A DNA stretch of 18,294 nucleotides from Bacillota bacterium (GTDB lineage: Bacteria; Bacillota; Clostridia; Christensenellales; Aristaeellaceae), in NCBI GenBank assembly GCA_023415715.1, contig JAEZJP010000242.1:1-18294 (forward strand), written 5' to 3'. A model generated the notes under the pieces. That model saw nothing but the letters and a program-made list of their open reading frames with translations. It searched no databases and was not told where the DNA came from. This document shows positions 7,478-13,989 of the stretch, piece after piece; position 1 is the first letter of the stretch, and each line of letters begins with the position of its first letter. The position numbers were made by a program, and so were the translations under genes.

Positions 7478-7726
7478 TCAGCCTTCGATGGCGCCGCTCT
7501 TCTTGAGCAGAACGCGAGCGGTATCGGTGGGCTGTGCGCCGTTCCCCAGCCAATATTTGGCCCGGTCATTGTCGATCTTGATTTCGGCGGGGTTCTTCAT
7601 GGGATCATAGTAGCCGATCTCCTCAATGAAGCGGCCGTTACGGGGGCTGTGGATGTCGGCGACGACGATGCGGTAGAAGGGCTTTTTCTTCATGCCCATC
7701 CTTCTGAGGCGGATTTTCACAGACAT
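7478..7726 (-). CDS. rpsP: 30S ribosomal protein S16
   Basis: An 82-residue protein with the S16 signature: MSVKIRLRRMGMKKKPFYRI at the start, then VVADIHSPRNGRFIEEIGYY and a C-terminal WLGNGAQPTDTARVLL. It binds 16S rRNA early in 30S assembly. The ATG at 7724-7726 is preceded by GGAGGAAC, a strong ribosome binding site as expected for a ribosomal protein. An in-frame upstream start (7744) is rejected because it would swallow this site. The gene is 23 nt from khpA and downstream of ffh, in the usual order. Confidence 0.97.
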   Translation of the reverse strand: MSVKIRLRRMGMKKKPFYRIVVADIHSPRNGRFIEEIGYYDPMKNPAEIKIDNDRAKYWLGNGAQPTDTARVLLKKSGAIEG

Positions 7727-7838
7727 GGGGGTTCCTCCTTGCATTATTGGGTGTCTTGTATATGGAAATCATAAAAGTATGATGACCAACGGGGTTTGTT
7801 GATGCCAATGATGGTTACAGACTGCCGAAGAGCCGCGA

Positions 7839-7926
7839 GGGATTTTTCTTGCCCGCTAAGTCGAGGTAGCGACGCGTAGCAGCGCTACGTGGAGCGGACG
7901 AGACAACGCGGGCGAGGAAAAGACCC
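7839..7926. repeat. Long imperfect inverted repeat between ffh and rpsP
   Basis: Within the 236-bp gap between ffh and rpsP, GGGATTTTTCTTGCCCGC (7839-7856) faces GCGGGCGAGGAAAAGACCC (7908-7926) as an imperfect inverted repeat whose innermost six base pairs are perfect. At the centre is a second perfect stem, CGTAGC (7875-7880) and GCTACG (7884-7889). The whole could fold as an 88-nt hairpin on either strand. It may be a dispersed palindromic repeat or an RNA processing site that uncouples ffh from rpsP. No ORF of interest is present in the gap. Confidence 0.5.
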
Positions 7927-7962
7927 GTGGATATTGGCAGGATGGAACCGGAAGCGGCATCC

Positions 7963-9291
7963 TTAGAACGGCAGCCGAATGCGGCCCTTGCCGCCGCCCT
8001 TTTTCATGTTCATGACCTGCTTCATCATCTGCCTGGCCTGTTCGAACTGGCGTATGAGAGCGTTCACGTCCTGAACGGTGGTGCCGCTGCCGGCGGCAAT
8101 GCGCTTTCTACGGCTGGCGTTTAAGATATCGGGGTTGCGCCGCTCCCTGGGCGTCATGCTGCGGATGATGGCCTCCGGCTTTTTCAGCGCGTTGTCATCG
8201 ATCTCCACATCCTTGAGCTTTGCACCTACGCCGGGCAGCATGCCCAGCACGTTTTGCAGCGGGCCCATCTTTTTCATCTGCTGCATGTTTTCCAAAAAGT
8301 CTTCCAGGGTAAGTTCCGTCACCTTGGTCTTGCGGGCCAGCTTGTCGGCTTCCTTCTCGTCGAACGCCTCCTGGGCTTTTTCGATGAGCGTCATCACATC
8401 GCCCATGCCCAGGATCCGGGATGCCATGCGCTCGGGATGGAAGGGTTCGATGTCCTGCAGCTTTTCACCGATGCCGGCGAACTTGATGGGCTTGCCGGTT
8501 ACAGCGCGTACGGACAGCGCAGCGCCACCGCGGGAGTCGCCGTCCAGCTTGGTCAATATCACGCCGCCCAGTTCCAGCTTTTCGTTGAAGGACTTGGCCA
8601 CGTTCACCGCATCCTGGCCGGTCATGGCGTCCACCACCAGCAGGATTTCCTGTGGCTTTACCGCGGCGCGTATCTGGGCCAGCTCTTCCATGAGTTCTTC
8701 ATCGATGTGCAGCCGGCCGGCGGTGTCGATGATCAGCACATCCCGGCCGTAATACCGGGCCTGCTCCACCGCTTCCTTGGCGGTTTGCACGGGGTTTTGC
8801 GTGCCCTTTTCAAAGACGGGCACCTTTACCTGCTGGCCCACCACCTGCAGCTGCTTGATGGCGGCGGGGCGGTAGATGTCGCAGGCGGCCAGCATGGGCT
8901 TTTTGCCCTGCCGGGTCAAGTAGCCAGCCAGCTTGGCGGCCATGGTGGTTTTGCCGGCGCCCTGCAAACCGCAGAGCATGTATATGGTCGGCACGCTGGA
9001 AGACCAGGTGAGCCTTGCGTTTGTGCCGCCCATCAAAGCGGTCAGTTCTTCCTGAACGATCTTTAATACCTGTTGGCCGGGAGTCAGGCTTTCCAGTATT
9101 TCCACACCCACGCACCGGGTGGTGACCTTTTGGATAAAGTCTTTGGCCACGGCATAGTTGACGTCGGCCTCCAACAGCGCCATGCGCACTTCCCGCATGG
9201 CATCCTTCACCATCTGCTCATTGAGCTTGCCCCGGCCGGTGAGCTTCTTGAATGCGCTTTGCAGTTTTTCCGACAAGCCCTCAAAGGCCAT
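7963..9291 (-). CDS. ffh: Signal recognition particle GTPase Ffh (SRP54)
   Basis: A 442-residue SRP54 protein. It binds signal peptides and 4.5S/scRNA and delivers nascent membrane and secreted proteins to FtsY at the membrane. Domains in order are an N domain (about 1-95), the G domain with GLQGAGKTT (108-116), the insertion-box segment CDIYRPAAIKQL (137-148), DTAGR (189-193) and TKLDGD (247-252), then the Met-rich M domain from about 295. The M domain includes the RNA-binding segment SRRKRIAAGSGT. The C-terminus, MMKQVMNMKKGGGKGRIRLPF, is short but typical. The ATG is preceded by GAGGAGGAAG. It lies downstream of ylxM as in other Firmicutes, though 238 bp containing a repeat element separate the two here. 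Confidence 0.97.
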   Translation of the reverse strand: MAFEGLSEKLQSAFKKLTGRGKLNEQMVKDAMREVRMALLEADVNYAVAKDFIQKVTTRCVGVEILESLTPGQQVLKIVQEELTALMGGTNARLTWSSSVPTIYMLCGLQGAGKTTMAAKLAGYLTRQGKKPMLAACDIYRPAAIKQLQVVGQQVKVPVFEKGTQNPVQTAKEAVEQARYYGRDVLIIDTAGRLHIDEELMEELAQIRAAVKPQEILLVVDAMTGQDAVNVAKSFNEKLELGGVILTKLDGDSRGGAALSVRAVTGKPIKFAGIGEKLQDIEPFHPERMASRILGMGDVMTLIEKAQEAFDEKEADKLARKTKVTELTLEDFLENMQQMKKMGPLQNVLGMLPGVGAKLKDVEIDDNALKKPEAIIRSMTPRERRNPDILNASRRKRIAAGSGTTVQDVNALIRQFEQARQMMKQVMNMKKGGGKGRIRLPF

Positions 9292-9380
9292 TTTCTTCCT
9301 CCTCGTCCATTGGAAACGATGAACTGTTTATAATTGTGGCTTCCCGGGTTAAATGATGCATTTACTGTACGATGCAGGCA

Positions 9381-9499
9381 GGCGATTGATAATCGCCCCT
9401 ACAGTTGCGTTTGTTTGGTAAGGATTCTGTTGGAGCCAGCATTCGTCCGGAGCAATAAGCCGATCATCGCTCGCGATGTAGGGGCGATTATCAATCGCC
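9381..9499. repeat. 119-bp element bounded by perfect 23-bp inverted repeats (MITE-like)
   Basis: The 23-mer at 9381-9403 (begins GGCGATTGATAATCGCC) occurs as its exact reverse complement at 9477-9499. Each copy is itself a small hairpin: GGCGATT and AATCGCC around GAT. The element fills about half of the 238-bp ylxM-ffh gap and has no coding capacity of note. GC-rich ends with AATCGCCCCTAC-type sequence look like dispersed repeats in Clostridia genomes, so I read it as a non-autonomous mobile or palindromic repeat. No clear target-site duplication is visible. Confidence 0.6.
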
Positions 9500-9529
9500 C
9501 GATCCCCGCCGGTTCCATAATGATGATCG

Positions 9530-9901
9530 CTATTCCTCATCCGCCTGCAGCAGTTCGGCAATTTTTTGCCTTACTGCTGCCACCTGCTCCTGGCTTGCGG
9601 TCCCTTTAACCCCATTCAAGAACGACAACAAACCGTCTAGCCCAACCTGCATTCGCCGGAACCTTTGCAGCATGCCCAGCTTTTCTTCCAATTGAAACAA
9701 CTGCTGGGTGGCGCGGTGCAGAATGTCGTAAACGCCCTGGCGGCTGACGCCCTCCTGCTGGGCGATCTCGGCCAATGACATGTCTTCTTCGCAGCTTAAC
9801 CGAAGAAGCTCCTGCTGCCGCTCGGTTAAAAGCGGCCCATAGAAATCCAGCAGCCAGCCGGTTTCGATCTTCTTTTGGATACCGGCGTTTCCGTCTTCCA
9901 T
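9530..9901 (-). CDS. ylxM: YlxM/p13-family HTH protein (UPF0122), SRP operon
   Basis: A 123-residue protein of the YlxM family, which is encoded next to ffh in Firmicutes and is thought to act with the signal recognition particle. The sigma-70 region 4-like helix-turn-helix is visible at about residues 26-65: LTERQQELLRLSCEEDMSLA, then EIAQQEGVSRQGVYDILHRA. A long helical C-terminus follows. A GTG at 9910 is in frame, but the ATG at 9899-9901 is chosen because AGAGGTG lies 6 nt before it and contains that GTG. It is first in the minus-strand operon and has a good promoter. A decayed second copy of its 5' end lies at 12363-12485. Confidence 0.92.
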   Translation of the reverse strand: MEDGNAGIQKKIETGWLLDFYGPLLTERQQELLRLSCEEDMSLAEIAQQEGVSRQGVYDILHRATQQLFQLEEKLGMLQRFRRMQVGLDGLLSFLNGVKGTASQEQVAAVRQKIAELLQADEE

Positions 9902-9955
9902 AGAAAGCACCTCTGCCGGTCATGATGTAAAGTGTTTTTCCTTGACACCTTGATA

Positions 9956-9983
9956 AGTATACGGATTTTGGGGAGATTGTCAA
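9956..9983 (-). promoter_or_regulatory. Promoter of the ylxM-ffh-rpsP operon
   Basis: On the minus strand, TTGACA (9983-9978) and TATACT (9961-9956) are spaced by 16 bp, about 55 bp upstream of the ylxM start. It is the only strong promoter I see for this operon within the window. The duplicated ylxM leader at 12363-12485 stops just short of the equivalent position and so lacks it. Confidence 0.75.
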
Positions 9984-10151
9984 GAGGTTTTTGTTTACTT
10001 GATTTGCATCTTAAGAACAGCATGGATAAACAAAACCTGGCCGCAAATAATAAGAATACAGCTATTTTGCTGTTCCGAATGAAGATAAATGATCCCCGCT
10101 GTTCCCCCGATGCTCAAATCATAACCCTGCCGTGATTTTGTAGGTGATAAG

Positions 10152-10748
10152 ATGGCTCCATCCGATATACCGCAAAGCGTTGAATTGCAAAAGAAGCTGA
10201 CAGAATTACATATTGAACAATGGCTTGACGAGGATGTTTTTCATATTCGATGGTGGATTCTCATCGCATTGCTGATAACCATGTTTACCGCCTGGTTATT
10301 GCTTTCAGACAAGGCAAAGATGAAGGAAACATGCTTATTTCTTGTGTTGGCTATCATTGTCATGCTCGGAATTGACGAATATGGAGAAGAGCTCGTATTG
10401 TGGGAATACCCTACCGACCTTATTCCTATATTCCCGCCTTTAACCTCTGCAAACCTGATCAGCGTACCACTTGCCTATTCCATAGCTTTCGCAAGGTTCC
10501 CGGATCTGAAAAGATATACAATCGCTGTCGTGATCCTGACCGCCATGATCAGTTTTATTATGGAGCCAATCCTGGCATGGGGAGGGCTCTATGAATTGGT
10601 GAACTGGCATCATGTTTTCAGCTTCTTTAATTATTTACTCGTTGCTTTTATTATAAGGTTCGTTGCAAAAAAGATCCTCGAAATCGAAAACAAAGCCCGT
10701 TGCCTTGGCCAGACCAGGAATGGAAGGTCAGAAGATGAACATCATTAA
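10152..10748 (+). CDS. CBO0543-type five-helix membrane protein, copy 1
   Basis: A 198-residue membrane protein, the first of three tandem paralogues. An amphipathic N-terminal helix (LQKKLTELHIEQWLDEDVFH) leads into about five membrane helices. They start near residues 34 (WWILIALLITMFTAWLLL), 58, 95, 122 and 155. The shared family pattern is FHxRWW, then DEYGEELVLWEYPTDLIPIF and EPILAWGGLY. This matches what I know as the CBO0543 family of Firmicutes, whose function is unknown. GTAGGTG precedes the ATG by 5 nt. Its last codons overlap the start of copy 2 by 14 bp. The C-terminal tail (ARCLGQTRNGRSEDEHH) is encoded by sequence homologous to the leader of copy 3, so it was probably created by the duplication. 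It is the most divergent copy. Confidence 0.75.
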   Translation: MAPSDIPQSVELQKKLTELHIEQWLDEDVFHIRWWILIALLITMFTAWLLLSDKAKMKETCLFLVLAIIVMLGIDEYGEELVLWEYPTDLIPIFPPLTSANLISVPLAYSIAFARFPDLKRYTIAVVILTAMISFIMEPILAWGGLYELVNWHHVFSFFNYLLVAFIIRFVAKKILEIENKARCLGQTRNGRSEDEHH

Positions 10749-11295
10749 AGAGCCTACACAAAAGGTCCTGAAAGACCAATGGGAACTGACAAATGCGCGG
10801 ATCACCGAGTGGCTGCAGTCGGAGTTGTTTAGTTTTAAATGGTGGCTTCTTTTGGTAATGTTTTGCATTACGGCAATAATCTTGTGGAAGAAAGCTGACA
10901 AAACAAGGATCGCCGAGTTATCCATTTATACAGCCATTGCTGTCATCTTCATCATCGTATTGGATGAGCTGGGTGAGGAATTGTCATTATGGTTTTATGC
11001 CGTCGACATCATACCATTGTTTCCCCCAATCACCGCAGTTGATATCACGTGCATGCCACTTATCTATATGGTTATCTATCAGCGGTATGGGACATGGGGC
11101 AAATTCCTGATTGCAACCTTGATTATGTCCACAGTATTTTGCTTTGTTTTCGAACCGGTTTTTGTCTGGGGCGGGATCTATACAATGCTCACATGGAAAA
11201 GTTTTTATGGGTTTCCTATTTATTTCGCAATTGCGGTGGCGGGAAAAGCCCTTGTAAATATCATATATTCAACGAAGGAGAAAAGAAAAGCATAG
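10735..11295 (+). CDS. CBO0543-type five-helix membrane protein, copy 2
   Basis: A 186-residue paralogue of its neighbours. It shows the same motifs: LFSFKWWLLLVMF at the first helix, LDELGEELSLWFYAVDIIPL between helices 2 and 3, and FEPVFVWGGIY after helix 4. By eye about three quarters of its residues are identical to copy 3, while copy 1 is more distant. Longer frames run up to 10663, but ATG 10735 is supported by GGAAGG at good spacing. It overlaps the end of copy 1 by 14 bp, which suggests translational coupling. Positively charged residues cluster at the N-terminus and in the tail STKEKRKA. Its function is unknown. Confidence 0.78.
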   Translation: MNIIKEPTQKVLKDQWELTNARITEWLQSELFSFKWWLLLVMFCITAIILWKKADKTRIAELSIYTAIAVIFIIVLDELGEELSLWFYAVDIIPLFPPITAVDITCMPLIYMVIYQRYGTWGKFLIATLIMSTVFCFVFEPVFVWGGIYTMLTWKSFYGFPIYFAIAVAGKALVNIIYSTKEKRKA

Positions 11296-11366
11296 GTCAG
11301 ATTGTATGAATATATATTTGCAAGCCAGCAGTTGACTTGGCCATGGCAAGAATGGAAGGGCAGAAG

Positions 11367-11930
11367 ATGAACAAATTTAAAGTGCCAGAGCAGCAAGACC
11401 TGAAATACCAATGGGAGATGGCAAAAGCCCGGATCAATGAATGGCTGCAGTCGCAGGTGTTTCATTACAGGTGGTGGATTCTTCTTGCCCTGTTCAGCAT
11501 TTCAGCGATATTATTGTGGAAGAAAGCCGATAAATCAAGGATCGTTGAGTTGACTCTTTACACAGCCATTGTTGTTTTCTTCATTATTGTATTGGATGAG
11601 CTGGGCCTGGAATTGACATTATGGTATTATCCCGTGGATATCATACCGCTATTTCCCCCGGCGACTGCAATCAATATCTCATGCCTCCCACTTGTCTATA
11701 TGGTCATCTATCAGCGGTATGGGACGTGGGGCAAATTCCTGATTGTAACCTTGATTATGGCTACAGTATTCTGTTTTGTTTTCGAACCGATTTTTGTTTG
11801 GGGTGGGATTTATACAATGTTGAAATGGAAAAGTTATTATGGTTTGCCCATTTATTTCGCGATTGCGGTGGCGGCAAAAGGGCTTGTGAACGTCATTTAT
11901 TCAACAAAAGAGAAAAGAAACTCATATTAA
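11367..11930 (+). CDS. CBO0543-type five-helix membrane protein, copy 3
   Basis: A 187-residue paralogue, nearly collinear with copy 2: VFHYRWWILLALF, LDELGLELTLWYYPVDIIPL, YQRYGTWGKFLI and FEPIFVWGGIYTM. The ATG at 11367 follows GGAAGGG by 6 nt. The spacing between the starts of copies 2 and 3 is 632 bp, the size of the repeat unit, and the homology extends upstream into the leader (CTTGGCCA and the ribosome binding site). It is separated from copy 2 by 71 nt and ends directly before the hairpin at 11932-11951. Its function is unknown. Intermediate base composition and absence of homology to its neighbours suggest accessory DNA. Confidence 0.78.
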   Translation: MNKFKVPEQQDLKYQWEMAKARINEWLQSQVFHYRWWILLALFSISAILLWKKADKSRIVELTLYTAIVVFFIIVLDELGLELTLWYYPVDIIPLFPPATAINISCLPLVYMVIYQRYGTWGKFLIVTLIMATVFCFVFEPIFVWGGIYTMLKWKSYYGLPIYFAIAVAAKGLVNVIYSTKEKRNSY

Positions 11931-11931
11931 G

Positions 11932-12252
11932 CCTTCCCCTGGAGGGGAAGGTGGAGCGAAGCGCCGGATGAGGTGGTATTTCGACGGCTGCTATAATGCG
12001 TCACCTCGGCCAGTTGCTAGCAACTGGCCTGTGACATGGGGATGTTCTCTTTCGTCCCGAAAGAGAACCAGAAAGGCTCCGAAGCCGAAGCGCCGCCTGT
12101 GGCGGATACAGCGAGGCGGAGGAGGCTGGCGAAACAAGCAGTACGAGCGGCAGCGAGTAATGCGCCGATTGAGCCAGATGGACCTGGGGGGTTAGGCGAT
12201 TCCCCCCAGCCCCCCACAAACGCCCTTAAAATTGGTTGCACCCTTCGGGTGC
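11932..12252. repeat. Non-coding tract with at least six perfect hairpins or palindromes
   Basis: I find no convincing gene in this GC-rich stretch, but a chain of inverted repeats. CCTTCCCC/GGGGAAGG lies at 11932-11951. A perfect 22-bp palindrome centred on TGCTAGCA lies at 12008-12029, flanked by GTCAC and GTGAC. An 11-bp stem with GTTCTCTTTCG lies at 12044-12068, and CCGCC/GGCGG at 12093-12105. CTGGGGGG/CCCCCCAG lies at 12184-12209, and GCACCC/GGGTGC at 12238-12252. The first could end transcription of the upstream operon, although it lacks a T tract. The tract may be a mosaic of dispersed palindromic repeats or a structured RNA. From 12253 to 12362 I see nothing. Confidence 0.6.
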
Positions 12253-12362
12253 GAATATTCATAAACTTTTGCTTGTTGGCTTATCTGTCGGTGCTCATGT
12301 CTGCTTGAGAAACCAAATCAACTTTGCAAAAAGCCGCAGGCCCGCTTATTATGTGCCCCGCA

Positions 12363-12441
12363 CGGTATATAGCGGCCCGCAATAGACCAGCATTCAGCCG
12401 ATATCGATCTTCTTTTGAATACCAGCGTTTCCGTCTTCCAT
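12363..12441 (-). pseudogene. ylxM: Decayed copy of the ylxM 5' end
   Basis: The minus strand here reads MEDGNAGIQKKIDIG and then a stop at codon 16, where real ylxM has Trp16 (TGG became TGA). The homology continues past the stop to about 12363 and also upstream of the ATG (12439-12441), through the ribosome binding site and leader to 12485. Ungapped hand alignment of 12363-12485 with 9823-9945 gives 102 identities in 123 positions. The helix-turn-helix and everything after it is missing. The real ylxM at 9530-9901 is intact and in the same orientation about 2.5 kb away. This is a non-functional duplicate, probably left by an insertion or recombination event. Confidence 0.85.
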
Positions 12442-12561
12442 GGAAAGCACCTCCGCCGGTCATAGTGTAAAGCGTTTTCCCTTGATTTAACATAATTAAA
12501 TCGTATCCCAAAGACTTCTTAGAAAATAATCGTCATATTTTAGTGATTTGTCTGCAAAGTG

Positions 12562-12590
12562 TTGACAATCCAAGGCAACACAGATAATAT
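12562..12590 (+). promoter_or_regulatory. Likely promoter of the SIR2-HerA operon
   Basis: TTGACA (12562-12567) and TAATAT (12585-12590) with a 17-bp spacer lie in the AT-rich DNA upstream of the SIR2 gene. A TATAAT at 12593-12598 is close by but 25 bp from the TTGACA. The remaining leader to 12783 (about 185 nt) shows no clear small ORF or strong hairpin. Confidence 0.5.
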
Positions 12591-12783
12591 TGTATAATCA
12601 GGAAAAATAATGGGATAATTGTGCATATTTTTATAGTATATCCAATAAGTCAACATAGGTTTTGATGACTAATGAGAAAACAGATTAGGGTTGATAAAGC
12701 ACATAATATGTTGGTATGCCTTTCATTATAGAATCGTTGATAAGAAGTTCTGCTAGATTTAGGCTCGAGGGGGTATTTCAAAA

Positions 12784-13989
12784 GTGGAAAATAATCAAAA
12801 TAAAACCATCAATTTTATCAAAGGAAATCGAGAACAAATGATTTCCCCTGAGGAACTGCGGACAGAAATATCTCAATGCTTGCAGATCGAGAATCTTAAT
12901 TTTCTAATTGGTGCTGGCTGCTCAAGCTATTGTGTAGAAAATAATGAGGAACAGGCTATACCTACTATGTCAGGTCTCGCAAGGCTTTTTTACGAGAAAT
13001 ATCCTGATTTCAAAATTGACAACCGAAATAAAGCAATAGACAGATTTCCCGACAATCTTGAAGCTCTAATTAATCATCTGGTATCCATCGGAAATATTTC
13101 ATCTGAAAATAACAGAAAGTCAGTTAGTGGAAAAATAAAAACAATCAACGAGTTTATTTTTGACGAAGTATGCAATGCTCCACAATGCATCGACTTACTT
13201 AAACTCTATAAAGAGTTTTACTCTCGCATCGTCAAAAAAACTCGTCAAGTCCCTGTGAATGTGTATACGACAAATTATGATTTATATAACGAAAATGCAT
13301 TAGATGATTTGGGTTTTATGTACAATAATGGTTTTTTGGGTAGTGCTAGGAGAATTTTTAACCCTAATTCTTATAATTATGTTGTTGTCGAAAATCTTAA
13401 TCTAAGCCGTGATGTTTGGAAAAGTGTCAGTAATTTTATTAATTTATACAAGATACACGGTTCAATCAACTGGATAAAGGAAGACAACCCTACTACAGAT
13501 ACACCACGAATTCTAGAAAAAGACATTGATCTGATAAGAAACAGAAAACAATTTGATTCATTGATGATATACCCTACTCCACAAAAAGACCGTACCACAT
13601 TAATGGTCCCATATTCTGATTTATTTCGAATTATGCAAAATAACTTATTAAAGAGAAATTCTATTCTCATTACAATGGGCTATAGCTTTAGCGACGAACA
13701 TATTAACAGAATTCTTCTAAATGCTCTTTCTGTCTATGATTTTCGTCTTGTTATATTTGGCGATTCCCAGATGATAAAACGACTAAAAGAAATCGGGGAT
13801 AATAGAATCTGGATTATAAATTCGGTTGACAAGATTCATTATTTCAAAAACCTAGTTGAGAAAGCATTACCAATACTAGACGATGAACAGCGAGAAGAGA
13901 TGGAGATCAAGCGTTCAATTAGAAAATTGGTTTCAGTATTAGGCGAAGACAATATCAGCTACAGTAATGGGGATAATCAAAATGAATGA
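12784..13989 (+). CDS. SIR2-family NADase, effector of a SIR2-HerA anti-phage system
   Basis: A 401-residue protein with a SIR2-like domain. Visible motifs are FLIGAGCSS (GAG at 43-45, nucleotide binding), VYTTNYDLY (TTNYD at 162-166), YKIHGSINW (His225) and GYSFSDEHIN (299-308). The Asn164/His225 pair matches the residues required for NAD+ hydrolysis in defence SIR2 proteins. A C-terminal region of about 70 residues follows, rich in acidic and basic residues. In known SIR2-HerA systems the two proteins form one large complex and deplete NAD+ on phage infection. The start is GTG 12784 with GAGGGGG 10 nt upstream; ATG 12838 is an alternative. The stop overlaps the HerA start. The gene is AT-rich compared with the housekeeping genes on both sides, a sign of transfer. 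It is not a protein deacetylase of the CobB type, since the Cys zinc cluster is absent. Confidence 0.88.
   Translation: MENNQNKTINFIKGNREQMISPEELRTEISQCLQIENLNFLIGAGCSSYCVENNEEQAIPTMSGLARLFYEKYPDFKIDNRNKAIDRFPDNLEALINHLVSIGNISSENNRKSVSGKIKTINEFIFDEVCNAPQCIDLLKLYKEFYSRIVKKTRQVPVNVYTTNYDLYNENALDDLGFMYNNGFLGSARRIFNPNSYNYVVVENLNLSRDVWKSVSNFINLYKIHGSINWIKEDNPTTDTPRILEKDIDLIRNRKQFDSLMIYPTPQKDRTTLMVPYSDLFRIMQNNLLKRNSILITMGYSFSDEHINRILLNALSVYDFRLVIFGDSQMIKRLKEIGDNRIWIINSVDKIHYFKNLVEKALPILDDEQREEMEIKRSIRKLVSVLGEDNISYSNGDNQNE

Noticed and set aside
8254..9066. 270-codon plus-strand ORF opposite ffh
   Set aside because: It is an antisense shadow of the GC-rich ffh gene, with His/Gly/Leu-rich composition typical of such shadows.
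10022..10135. 37-codon ORF upstream of the first CBO0543 gene
   Set aside because: There is no good ribosome binding site, no pairing structure with a terminator and no recognisable sequence. It is probably chance.
12036..12308. 90-codon plus-strand ORF with an Ala/Arg-rich middle and a hydrophobic end
   Set aside because: It has no ribosome binding site, lies across several perfect hairpins and reads like translated repeat sequence. No family is recognisable.
12691..12720. Second possible promoter for SIR2 (TTGATA, 18 bp, TATGCC)
   Set aside because: The -10 match is poor. The TTGACA/TAATAT pair at 12562-12590 is better.
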